From NCBI GenBank assembly GCA_000333855.2, contig CM007322.1:126702-147641 (forward strand): DNA of 20,940 bases, given 5' to 3'. The stretch is from Endotrypanum monterogeii (Eukaryota > Euglenozoa > Kinetoplastea > Trypanosomatida > Trypanosomatidae). Positions 9,501-19,100 of this stretch are shown here, piece after piece. The translations under genes and the position numbers were made by a program. Position 1 is the first letter of the stretch. The number at the start of each line of letters is the position of its first letter. Below the pieces are notes generated by a model, which saw nothing but the letters and a program-made list of their open reading frames with translations, did not search any database and was not told the origin of the DNA.

Positions 9501-10963
9501 AGTGCGTGAAGTTCTCGTTCACGATTTTGAGTCCAAATTGAAGCAATAGAAAACGACCCATTACTAGAGCGGGTGTGGCTCTCCTCGATGCGAGCTTGAG
9601 ATTCTCGACGCTGCAACTGCAGTTCATTCCATTTTATGATGTTGGCAAATAGGTAAAACAACGAAGGGACCTGTAGCCACTCCAATGCACCACGATAACT
9701 AGCAAAGGAAAGTCCATCGGCTAGGCCATTGGTCTTGTGATGAGCCTCGGCTCCTGTATCATCGCTCATGCGGCGCGGATGCAGTTGCTCCTGTATGGTG
9801 CCGCTTTGGGTACCAGGGCCTCCATCACCATACAAGTAGTGGGTGTCACTAGTCGATCTATGATTACCCATCCTACTTGCGTTGCTTCGCTTAAGGGGAT
9901 TTGTAACAGCCGCCACACTGCTCGCTTTGAGACTGTCGCCAACGTCTATTCGGGGGGAGCCTGCCCGAGTCTGGTCGCTGATACGGAGCATCTCCCTCAC
10001 CGCCATGGGCATCCTCCGGCTGTCACTAGCATTATCGGTAATGGCACCTGTATCTCGCAGGCGATTATTGGGAGCCAACAGTATGTGAGAGCTCGGTGCT
10101 TTAGCCCCCTCACTCTTTCCAGATACCGGTGTAGGGACTCGGTCATTCACCGGAAACTCTACTTGAACGCAATGATCAGACAGCGTGTGGTCAAACACGA
10201 GCTCTGTAGAACATTTGAAAACACCTCGGTCGCGCAAAGTGTCCTCTCCCGCAGTGAGAGAGATCCGCTGCTGATTTGACGTTAGCCCGCACTTTCCCGG
10301 CTCAGTAGAACTGCTTTTCGCGCCACTGTCCACCTCACTGTACAATGCCGACGGTACAGTTGCCTTAGCCTCTGCAAAGGAATTCACTACTGCGGTTGCT
10401 GATAGATTATTGCAGCGAACTTCGTGAAAGACAGGAGTGCCATCCTGAAAGGCGGGCTCATCAGCCGAATACACTGATTTTTCGAAGCCTTCGACATTTG
10501 CTCGAACCTGTGCGTCAGTTGCACCTCCACACTCCAATAGCCCGTGCTGCAGGGCAGATGCTTTCGAGCCAGCATCAGATCCCATGCATGGTCGCCTAGC
10601 TAATGTAGCGAAATGCCTTTCTTGACCCCTACCACCTATATTGTCACGATCGAGGTATGTGGCTTCACTTTGATGATTATTGTCCATGCTTTCGGGTAGG
10701 TGATGGCTTTGAGAAACAAGGAATTCATTACACGATAATTTGCTTCCAGGAACCCTGCCACCATTCAGCTTAGAAATAGATGAACGCTTTCTTGCATCAT
10801 CGACAGTAGCTGGATGTTTCATCCCTGGTACACTGGAAATATCTTGCGGCGCTGGTGTCACAATAGCAATCTCCGGGGAAGCGTAGGAATCAGCCTCGCA
10901 CAACCTTGTGCTTGGACTATGTGACCCGCGCCCAGGGGTTTGCATCCTGTAGACCAAAAGCAA
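6569..10963 (-). CDS. Membrane-associated STE/MEKK-like Ser/Thr protein kinase with receiver-like region (1464 aa)
   Basis: The kinase domain spans about residues 1045-1351 and keeps every catalytic landmark: Gly loop GGGAFG (1052-1057), Lys1074 in CAVKRM, alpha-C Glu near 1147, HRDLKPDN (1220-1227), DFG (1239-1241) and APE (1262-1264). The MELCTGGSL hinge and GTFAYMAPEI segment fit the STE11/MEKK group. About 60 residues rich in Gln, Gly and Ser separate beta3 from alpha-C. Residues 574-600 and 606-630 are two hydrophobic helices joined by a short turn, so the protein should sit in a membrane. The kinase C terminus and the long Ser-rich N terminus would face the same side. Residues about 891-1008 resemble a degenerate receiver fold. 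Other features are an acidic patch (653-666), a Gln run (801-809) and a C-terminal Pro run (about 1441-1450). Met1 is chosen from the upstream splice acceptor; Met7 is an alternative. The substrate is unknown. Confidence 0.92.
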   Translation of the reverse strand: MLLVYRMQTPGRGSHSPSTRLCEADSYASPEIAIVTPAPQDISSVPGMKHPATVDDARKRSSISKLNGGRVPGSKLSCNEFLVSQSHHLPESMDNNHQSEATYLDRDNIGGRGQERHFATLARRPCMGSDAGSKASALQHGLLECGGATDAQVRANVEGFEKSVYSADEPAFQDGTPVFHEVRCNNLSATAVVNSFAEAKATVPSALYSEVDSGAKSSSTEPGKCGLTSNQQRISLTAGEDTLRDRGVFKCSTELVFDHTLSDHCVQVEFPVNDRVPTPVSGKSEGAKAPSSHILLAPNNRLRDTGAITDNASDSRRMPMAVREMLRISDQTRAGSPRIDVGDSLKASSVAAVTNPLKRSNASRMGNHRSTSDTHYLYGDGGPGTQSGTIQEQLHPRRMSDDTGAEAHHKTNGLADGLSFASYRGALEWLQVPSLFYLFANIIKWNELQLQRRESQARIEESHTRSSNGSFSIASIWTQNRERELHALEGHISFAVHELQGIYLNRLLVAWSRPKLRSLVADVASTWGTKGPYSSEFDHVSALLFDAISKEQSCQLRSTCLLSVRQWLGSAQHRWAVTCVLMAFLAISIVCIVFFALFSGTQIKISIPLSVVLGVVVVSMHVIAVFILHHNTYADAAARYFRQEAVRAAQRRMEEEELGEEGGEGSMDTHGHHPVLEAPQNSEADVGRVVHLTGDEDAMGTEEEYLENEISLAVRNLRALTEGGAQSDPRVPPSYYLSSQPHSGKGGRGNAGCHVCDEMTLEEENFISLNSRSLQTCDMAGKQTEKDAVHSPHLSCLTSEQQQHQQQQQSKKMGHDCSLMDHKCTGPPAVLYSAGPTIQDSAAGTTRVQGGRGVEDSGICGSDGHPVAGVCSHQNSMTLVEQGLRSSKKLREVNVTVVVFCSHVGVLSQVAPSLWERHFIVLCVTNFQALQSTIQHHSEHCRVILIHALDVAEGSPALGTALSWLQVEDRPVYFFSLSPTAYPVSVPLCTRLLVPFSPTALNTLYLVGTGVGADLSCIPFPVLLQVGEAQHQQSSPSHPLQVPPYTLGRRLGGGAFGNVFEAEMEHTGAKCAVKRMYLKEDSGQDEDQQMQQGGSDNAAATGGSANGSRTLAAGLSSTPSHGDVATVREMSEVTTEVGTQLREIAQEVEIMSSLQHPNIVRYYYCERDDNCISIFMELCTGGSLTSLIHSGRLVNPPEIKQLLREIISAVSYLHHMRIVHRDLKPDNVLFRHGHIKITDFGTAVHKHGGNLRLIKGTFAYMAPEILVGDPYGRACDVWSIGCIAAEVLSVELPQHSLGLPEMCEYYRSMGENSELPIECGVPGVRDFLLACLQRNPNERSTAAELFYHPILQARDTSIHAWMVEMAARRRRTQQRRHQQQTFHRHGLSARTGVGTEGQHHVSSKSLNSSGGMKGAHIDEGFDLHSDGRDAQSLDSSELMRPPLPPPPPPPDAARTVSEKTQRSS

Positions 10964-11030
10964 AGTCGAGACTTCACAGTACCAACAGATACCTCAGAAA
11001 GCCCCTTCTGGGGCAAGGTGCTCAGGTAAA

Positions 11031-11156
11031 GTCGATGTGCAGGAAAAAAAAGAAGCGAGTTGCACAACTGAGAACCTTAGCTTGAAAAAAATGTGTGAAG
11101 AAGTGAAATCTCCAGGTACTGCAGAAGAGTGATCAAAGGAAAAAAAAAAGAGAAAC
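11031..11156 (-). promoter_or_regulatory. Candidate trans-splice acceptors for the kinase gene
   Basis: On the minus strand a pyrimidine tract (11156 down to about 11136, including a run of 10 T) is followed by CTTCTGCAG, with the AG at 11120-11119. This gives a 5' UTR of about 155 nt before the ATG at 10963. A second, shorter pyrimidine tract (about 11055-11042) is followed by an AG at 11032-11031, a possible alternative acceptor. Both fit trypanosomatid SL addition; choice between them is inference. Confidence 0.55.
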
Positions 11157-13000
11157 TGAACTCTCTTAACAGTGGGCTGCACCAGCTAACGCTACCTCCC
11201 CCACTCTTTCGGTGAAGCAAGAAACAGAAAGCAGTGCTCTTTGTCGTTGTGGTCTGGCCGTCAGAACAGTTTTTCTTTACAGTCAGTATTGAATGCGGGA
11301 ACCGTTTGCCTCTCGATATATATATATATATAGATAGATAGAACGGAATCACTTGATGTATAGAAGATGGGGAGCTACGGCTATGGCGCTCCTGTTCAGC
11401 GAACTGCAATTATGCTCAGACGAATGCAACCGTGGTTCTCAAGTCTCCTGGCAGGTGTTTTTTTTTCTCTACAACGGCTGTGGTTAATCATAGAATGACG
11501 ATGCATAAAATAATGCACAGGACCAAAGAGAGTGATGTGAAGGGCAATGAAAAAAGGAAAATAAATAGGATAATGACTCCCTGTCTTTAACAGCACCAAT
11601 AGTTGTATGCGGCTACCGGTGACTGTGTGAAGGCACCGCAAAGTAGAGATGATACTTGGTAACGATAATATAGGCCACGCAGGTCAGTAACAGGATAACG
11701 GTGTCATGTCACACATGAAAGTATTCGTTCACTTTCATTCACATCATTCTGTTGGTTTTTTTTTTCTAGATGAAGAAAACGACGGCAAAATGACTCCATT
11801 TCTCCGGAATCGTTATTCAATACTGGTACTGATTTTAACCTCTACCTCTAAGCAAATAACTTCTCCATCGCGAAAGCTACATAAAATGTAGCTGATGAGC
11901 AACCATGAAAAGGTAACAGCCATCTTGAAAAAACCGCCACGAAATACTCACTCCTAGGAGCAAACCCACTCGTTTCAGCGCCCCTCAATTCACCTCTTCA
12001 TCAGCTGCTGTGTAAACTCGCAGATAGCCAAAGCACGAGCATCGGCACCGATGAATTGCAAGAAAGACACGGGAAACAACAGCATCCCGCGTGTTTCTAA
12101 TATTTCCATGACAAACACCCAGATAACTTTCCCTCAGTGTTTCAGTGAGTCTAAATCCAAGACACACCCGAAACTCAATTCATATGTCTCTTTGTGGTGC
12201 AGTTAGGAGAAAAATCGCTGCCAGGCGTAGTTAGTTAAAGAAGTTTGCAGACAGCACTGTTGAGAAATACTCTATAGCTCGGCCAAGGCTCACCTTCTCT
12301 TAATTCTCAGTACGGTGGAAAAAAAAACGATATCATCATCGAGTGCCCGTTGTTAATGCATCCTGTCACAGATATACCTCTACTCTTGACCTCTTACTGT
12401 ACGAAAACCACACCCCGCTAGCACTCCTACGTCGTCAATGCGATCTACTGCATCGACTGCCACACGGCTAGTGGTTCCCACCACGATGACATCGTAGAAG
12501 CCTATCACCTAAGAGACCGCAACGGACTTAAGACTGCGTCTCCTGGGGAACCCACCTCACACCGAAGAGGACAGAAGCACAACAGCCCATAAACTAAGTA
12601 CAACAGCAAAAAGGAGATCACGCAGAGGAATGCAATATACTGGCGTGGTTCGGAATATGAAGACCTAATACCACCTACAAAAATGCATCGATATCCTCGG
12701 CGCGCAGCCTCCGTATGTCAGATTTCTGGCTGCTCATCCGTGTTCCAATGAGTTGAACTCAAAGAAAGCGGCTGTCCGAAGGAGAATCGGCAAGCGAACC
12801 CTGCTCTCCTTGTACGCTCGTTCACATCTTGACCCATCCCGCCTTGATAAAATGGTGTAGCGTCGCTTCGCCCCGGGGTCACAGCACAGTGTTGCGGGGA
12901 ACACAGTCGAGGAGTAAATCCTCCAAACTCTGAAGGAACTTTTTTCTCAGCGACCTCACTCCAACCGACCAAAGGATCACCACCCCAACATGAGAAATGG
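11157..13000. other. Stop-rich spacer, no supported gene
   Basis: No ORF of persuasive length or composition occurs on either strand. It contains a (TA)n-(GATA)n tract at about 11315-11341. Around 12340-12560 short coding-looking stretches occur in two plus-strand frames, interrupted by stops. They could be a decayed gene or retroelement, but I cannot identify a family. The kinase gene reads leftwards from one side and the retroelement/SL gene rightwards from the other, so this would be a divergent strand-switch region if the assembly is right. Confidence 0.5.
11315..11341. repeat. (TA)n-(GATA)n microsatellite
   Basis: TA units pass into GATA units upstream of the kinase gene. Confidence 0.85.
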
Positions 13001-15700
13001 GTCTGGAAAACCGTATCAGCCACCTGTGGTAGTCAAGGGGGAAAGAGCGGCAGCTATATGCGGAAGAGGTCCCGATCGGAGCCTTCTTCGCTTGCAAGGC
13101 CTGCAACATCGAGACCCCAGGCCCCCCACCAGTTGTCACACCCATACATCGCTACGAGCCTTTTGAACAGTTTCATCCTCCCACCACCCTCGCGGCGCAC
13201 CAGAGAGCGACAAGCCTTTCGTCAAAGGCAAATGGTCATCGAAACAGTTATGCAAGGGTATGGCAAAATACCCCATCCCCGCCCTCAAAGCAGGGCCCCC
13301 CATTTCGGCAAAACCACCATCCTATATGCATACCCCGCGGCGTCTCCCCTTTACAACCCGAAACCCGCAGCGGCAGAACAGAATGACCGAAACGGCAACC
13401 GAATAAATAGATTCCAAAAGTCAACCACCAATGCATGACTTCTTCCGCCGCTTGTCGTCTTCTTTGGCCCCCCCCCAACCCCAGCCCGGCAGACCCCCGC
13501 AACAAAACAGGGCCAGATTATCTAATAAAAAACGAAACATAGATGCCGGTCTCGTACATCAGGCCTTTTCCTTGGAACTTATGACGTCAGTTTCCGCACC
13601 TCTTTGGCCGAACCCTTTCCCGATAACCCAGACCACGGCGCATTACAAATAGAGTTCCCCCATCATTAAAGCTATTTCCCCCATGATAAAAAGCACACCC
13701 AGCCCTCTAAAGAAAGCACAACAAGCAGAAATATGCGTCAACAGGAGAACTTTGTCGCCGGTTCGGGGGGGGGTCCCGGCAGAGCAAGGCGCCCCCCATA
13801 AAAAAAATGCCCAAAACACCCCCACCGTGAGAAAAAAATATATATATCCCCAATATTACAGAGAGAAATCATATTATTCTATTTGAAAAAGATATAAAAT
13901 TAACAAACAATTTATTTTCAGTGTATAAACCTACGACAAAGTACACCGGGCGCGGAGCTTTTCAGGCGCAGGAATTTTTGGAACCCCTACGACCCCCATA
14001 AATCAACCACCCCGCGTATTTTGCAGGACGGTGAGAAAAATCGACTACAGCGAAGAGCTTGGGACAACAGGAACCGCCACTGGCTGAGCAATCCAAAACA
14101 CCACCCAACTTGCAATGGGCGTCTCGGCATCTGGATCTCAACGTGCCTCGGTAATATTCGGGGCTTTAAATGTGAGGACAGTAAGCCGGCCCCCCTGTGC
14201 CGCTAAAAACCCTTTACTTTGGCAACCACACTTCAGGAGGACAACCACAGACGAAAAATTTACTCTACACGTAAAAAGGCCCCATAGAAACACACAAATT
14301 CCACAGCAGCGGATACCAGAACCGAAAAGATCCCAGCTGTACTTGAATTAAATTCACGCCGAATCGCAGGAGACACCAAGCCCACCCCCCCCAGCGGTGA
14401 GATTTTGAGGCCATAAGCCTCCCCTGTGGCGTTTGGGACCTAAATCCTGAGAAAACGACGATGACCCACGCCACACGCACAAAACGATCAATCGAAGGCG
14501 CTTATTTTCCACTAAAATAGTTGCTTTAAGCATCACTGGTCGAGTAGAATCGCATTGGAAACCCATATGGGTTTGCCCCCCTGGCGGACGCAAAAAAAGC
14601 CTTTGGCATTCAATGCCCCCCCCCCCCCAAAGCAGCTTTTTTTTTTTTCGAAATCAGGTTTCCGCGGATCATGTCGACAACGGCATCCGCTTTGGCAACC
14701 AGAAGTCGCAGACACTGTCGCTTCTCATGGATGGAGGCATGAAGACGAAGACAGCCGCCACCCCAGACAGAACACCACTGATCGGGCGTTGCCTCCCATG
14801 ACGCTCTGATTAGGTAATCGAAAAATTCGTTCGGCGCAGCTTTGGCGCGAATGGCGCACAGAGAACCAAAACGAGCGGTGAGGAGCAAGAAAACACAAAA
14901 CACCCAGGTGGATTCGTGGTGGAAAGGGGCTTCACTGACCCGCCAGCCCGGTTCGACGCGTGCTTTCCGGCGAATCAGCTCACACAGAACCGTCTGTCTT
15001 CGGGGATTTGCCTTTCAAAGGATACCCCCTCGGTGTTCCCTGGGGGGCTGTGCGGTGCACCAAAAAATTCGCGTTTGCCGCGGGCGTGCCGGCCCCCCCC
15101 CCCGCAAAGCCAGGAAGCCGGCACGGAAACGGCCGCCCCGGGCGTGCCGGGTGCGTGTTTTCGTGTGTGTGAGGCAGCGGGGGCTGGAGGGCGTCTATCG
15201 AGACCCGGCGCCGCACCGGGAACGCGAAAATGGCGCATCGCCGAAGCGGGCGGCGGACAGAAGCAATGTAAGTAATTTCGAAATCCCCTTTTAGAAGATG
15301 TTTGCAGCGTTGTCTCATCGGCGGCTTCGGGCACCACACCGTGCCAAATAGAAGCCCCCTCACAACCCCGCGAACAGGGCCACGCCTGCCCTTTAGCCCC
15401 CCCCCAAAAAAAGCCACCACACCACCCAGAACCCCCAGCAGAAGCCTCCCAGAAAAAGGGACCCGCAGGGACGATAAATCCCCACGACGGCTCAAGAACG
15501 GCTCTTTTTCCAGAGGATCGACACTTCCACAGCCACACACTTGCTTCCGTTACATTAACAGGAATTTGTCAGCATCAATCGCACGATACAGCAAAAAACA
15601 TTTGAGGGGGACAGCGCGATTATAAACCCCCCAAAGCCGAGCACCAGCGCCGAAAAAACTGAGATTGAATCCGATAGTGTCTTCAGGAAAATCTGATGTT
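13001..15700. other. C-tract-rich, stop-dense region of unknown origin upstream of the retrotransposon
   Basis: Base composition differs from the spacer to its left. There are long C runs (for example near 13470, 14614-14625, 15090 and 15398), AT-rich patches (13830-13920) and many stops in all frames. No long ORF has recognisable motifs. An arrangement of Cys pairs and His near 13080-13200 in one plus-strand frame could be a decayed zinc finger, but the frame is soon broken. It could be 5' sequence of the retrotransposon, a decayed older element, or SL-array spacer. I found no copy of the SL exon in it. Confidence 0.4.
13655..13694 (+). repeat. Short imperfect tandem repeat in the C-rich region
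   Basis: TTCCCCCATCATTAAAGC at 13655-13672 is followed at 13675-13694 by a variant with CATGATAAAAAGC. The CCCCCATCATT core also occurs in the 3' UTR of the retrotransposon near 20490-20500, a weak link between the two regions. Confidence 0.45.
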
Positions 15701-15726
15701 ACCTCGAAAACGACCATTTCCCGAAG

Positions 15727-16182
15727 TTGTTGATCGACAAATCCGGGAAACTAGGCAAAACACGACCAAATCCGCAAAAAGCAATTTTAAGCGCTGCACA
15801 GTCCACGGTTCAAAAGTTGGAAAAAAATATGAAAAATTTTAAGGACCAAATTTCGGACCGAAATTTTTTCAAAATCACACAACGGGCAAAAAGTCAAAAT
15901 TCTAAATCGACAATTGATGGCGAAACGGGGCCACAACTCACACACGCTCCCCTCCCGTCCGGGAAGGAAGTCGCGGAACAGTGGCTTCCTCAATTCGACG
16001 ATCTTCAAGGGACCTTTGATCAAGCCGAAAAGCTCGACACAGCCATCGTCGAGCACACCGTGCTGGCAGGAAAGCTTTTCGCCAGACACACGGCAATACT
16101 CAAGCGACATTTCGCGTGGGCGAACCCGATTCACAACAGCTTCTACTACTGTACAGCCGTAGAATTCAGCGGGCGGGTTGCA
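15727..16182 (+). other. Possible 5' coding segment of the retrotransposon, out of frame with the main ORF
   Basis: An ORF starting at 15727 overlaps the main ORF in another frame and stays open to 16560, but only the part before about 16180 is a candidate for real coding. Its first 65 residues or so are Lys/Asn/Gln-rich and could form a coiled coil (about residues 25-45). The later part changes to balanced composition and ends with a YYC at 16144-16152. The Cys and His residues of a likely zinc finger follow just downstream in the main frame (Cys at 16179-16181), so the real N terminus may have spanned both frames. That would need a frameshift mutation, a sequencing error at a homopolymer, or programmed frameshifting. 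I cannot tell which. Confidence 0.35.
15848..15866. repeat. Near-perfect palindrome upstream of the retrotransposon ORF
   Basis: AAATTTCGG, one A, then CCGAAATTT: a 9-bp perfect inverted repeat about a single base. It lies in an AT-rich patch (15810-15880) where a second, outer pairing of GAAAAATTTT (from about 15831) with AAATTTTTTC (15861-15870) is also possible. It could be a 5' UTR hairpin or a protein-binding site. Function is unknown. Confidence 0.6.
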
Positions 16183-19100
16183 CATACGCAAACGACTCCG
16201 AAAAGGCGGTCCAGGACCACATTCGCGAGCGCCACCCCGGGTCCGGAGCGGTACCGCGACGCTTCGGAATGTCACCTTTTCACGGCGGAATGGCCACAAT
16301 CGGGCCGTCATGCTCCGTCACGGCCGCCGCAGCCGCTATTTGCACGATGCCAGCGACCACAGGCATCAACGCGACCTTGCTCAGAGCCTTTCGCGGGTCC
16401 ACGGCCGACGCCGCCCGGGAGGTCATCCAGGCGCTCGGCCTCCAGCTCCCCGCCTCCCCGGGAGGAGCCCTGGAGGCACTTGCGGCACAGGACGGCGCCA
16501 TTGAGCGCGCCTTCGCCGGCACAGCGCGGCAGGACATCTACTGCCGCTGGTGCGGCGTAACCGCGGAGGGGCCGGAAGAGCCCCAGCCAGCCATCGTGAC
16601 CTACGAGGCGCCAGCCGGCGGCCTCCCGGGCACCACGGCAACCACCCTCGGAGAGGCGTTCGGCCATATGTCGGCCGACCTGCCGCGATGTTGCCCGGAC
16701 TGCGGCGCCGAAGGCGCCTTCCTGTCCGAGCTGTCGCTTTTTCTCTTCGGCGAGGCCGTGGCGATCACGGTCGTGCCGCCAGCTGGCGCCCAGGAAGCCA
16801 CCGGACTCCCGGAACTACCGCTGGAGGTGCTACTCCCGACCGCGCCCTTCAGCCCAGCACCCTTCAAACTCCACGCCGCGATCTGCGCCACGACGCCGCA
16901 GCACGTGGTCGCATACGTCGTGTGCCGGGAGGGCGGGGAAGAGAAATGGCACCGATACGACGGCACCGTCCACGACACCGACGTGCCACCACCAGACCCG
17001 ACCGGGATCGACACCCTGGTCTTCGTGCGGGCCCCGCCCCCACCCCACACGCCGGCCGGCAACGGGGACAACGAGGAGGAGACCAACGACACCCGGCCAG
17101 GCGGGCCGCCGCCACCCGCCGGGCCGCCACCACCGCCACCGCGCCAGCGAGACGCCCGCGGTCGCGTTTTCTACGGCATGCACCCCGCCGCCGCGGACCC
17201 AGCCGAAGAGGACGCCGAGACCGAGACCCCGGACCCCGGACCGCGGGCGGCGACACCCCACCCCGACAGCGACGAAGAGGGGAGAGGGAGCGACACAGCC
17301 GAAAATGAGGACACCGCGTCCGACCAGACCGCCGAGGACGAGCCGCCGACCGCCGACGAAACACAGACACGGTTCCGGCACGGCGAAAACACGGCGGCAC
17401 AACAGACGGGGACGATCCTCTGCCCACTTTGCCCGCGCGCATGGACATCACGCGCGCGCCGGCAGCAGCAGACCAGCCACCTTAACACGACCCACGCCCG
17501 GGAGGCCGTGGGGATGGAGGCGCTGAGGGCCACCGGGGTGGACCGCTGCCTTTCATGCGGCGAATTCGTCGTCGCGTCCGGAAACGCGCGGCGCGCCCAC
17601 GGACGCAAATGCGGCGAGTTCGTCACCAGGGCGGCCCGCAACCAGAAGCGCGCCCGCACAGAGCAAGGGACCCCCCGACAAGATGACGGGGGGGACCCCC
17701 CCGACCCGGCGACACCGCCACCACCGACACGCCACCACACAAAGCCCACCGAGGCCGACGCCACGTGGGTGCAGGAGTTCCCCGCCACGATCCGGACGCT
17801 TCGGAAACAGGAATGGGGACACTGGGCCGAGGCGGTCGGCCACACCCTCCTAGGGTACACCGCGGCGGCCGCCGCGGGACGATACCAGCGCCAACTTGCG
17901 CTCACCGAGCTGGTGCGCACCCGCCTCGCCAAACCGCGCGCGCCGCCGCGGAGGGAGGACGGCGGCAACCAGGAGGGAAAAAGCGAGGAGCAAGGAGAGG
18001 GGGGGGGGGACGAACCGTACGCGGGCCACGCCGGCGCCACGCGGCGACCCAATACGGAGGAACACCTCCCCACCAGCGGCGGACACACGGACGATGAACG
18101 CCGCGCGCGCCGCATCCTCCACCAACTCTCGCTTGGGGCCGTCGGAAAAGCGGCGCGCACACTTTTCCAGGCACAGCTGCCACGCGCACGCGCCAACGAA
18201 GTACTGGACCAGCTTCGCGCGCTTCACCCGCAGGAAGACCCAGCGGGATACCCGTGCCCACCGCAGACGCCATTTCTCCACGGACTAAAGCCGGAGAAGG
18301 TCAAGAGCGTGGTGCTGAAACGGCTCGGCCGAGCCGCCGCACCAGGGCTTGACGGGTGGACCCGGGAGCTGCTCGTTCCCGTGGTCGAAAATGCCGCGCT
18401 TCTGGCGGAAACCACCGCGCTGATACAAGACATCCTCGCCGGGAACGTGTCACCGTCATTCGCGTTCCGCCTCCGCGCGTGCGTCGTCCACCCGTTCTTG
18501 AAAGAACCGGGGTCGCCGAAAGTCCGGCCGATCACGCCGGAGTCGGTATGGCTGAAAATCGCCTCGCATCTCGCCCTTGACGCGGTGGAAAAACCGTTCC
18601 GCGACAACTTCCGGGGATGGCAATTCGGGGTGTGGGGGGACGCGTCCGAGGCGGTTGCCCAGATCCGGGCGACATACGCGAGCGAGTCGGCCGACACGCT
18701 TGTCGCACTGGACGCGACCAACGCGTACAACCGCGTCTCCCGCGCATGGGTGCTTGGGGCGGCGTTCCGTCACCACGCCCTCCGCCACACGTTTGGTGTG
18801 GTGGACCTTTCCCTCGGGGAACCGGGCGCCCTTGGCGTCTACGAGGGCGGCCGCCGGGTAGAACAGATCTGGTCGACACGCGGCGTCCGCCAAGGCATGG
18901 TGCTCAGCCCCCTCCTCTTCGCCACCGCCGTGGCCGAGACACTGCGGCCGATTATGGCGGCGCACCCGCTCGCGAAAGTGACGGCGTACCTCGACGACTT
19001 GACCGTTGTCGGTCCGAGGGCGGCGGTCCAGGCGTTTCTGGACGAGGCAGGGCCGGCACTCGCGGCCACCGGCTTCGACATCAACCCGGCAAAAAGCCAC

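Noticed and set aside
14115..14200. ALNVRTV-like string recalling the start of an APE endonuclease
   Set aside because: The match is seven residues and the frame shows none of the later endonuclease motifs.
15268..15294. GTAAGT...TTTTAG resembling a tiny cis-spliced intron
   Set aside because: Only 27 nt, cis introns are very rare in trypanosomatids, and no gene surrounds it.
17171..18196. 341-codon minus-strand ORF opposite the retrotransposon
   Set aside because: Antisense shadow of the GC-rich linker region with no recognisable domain.
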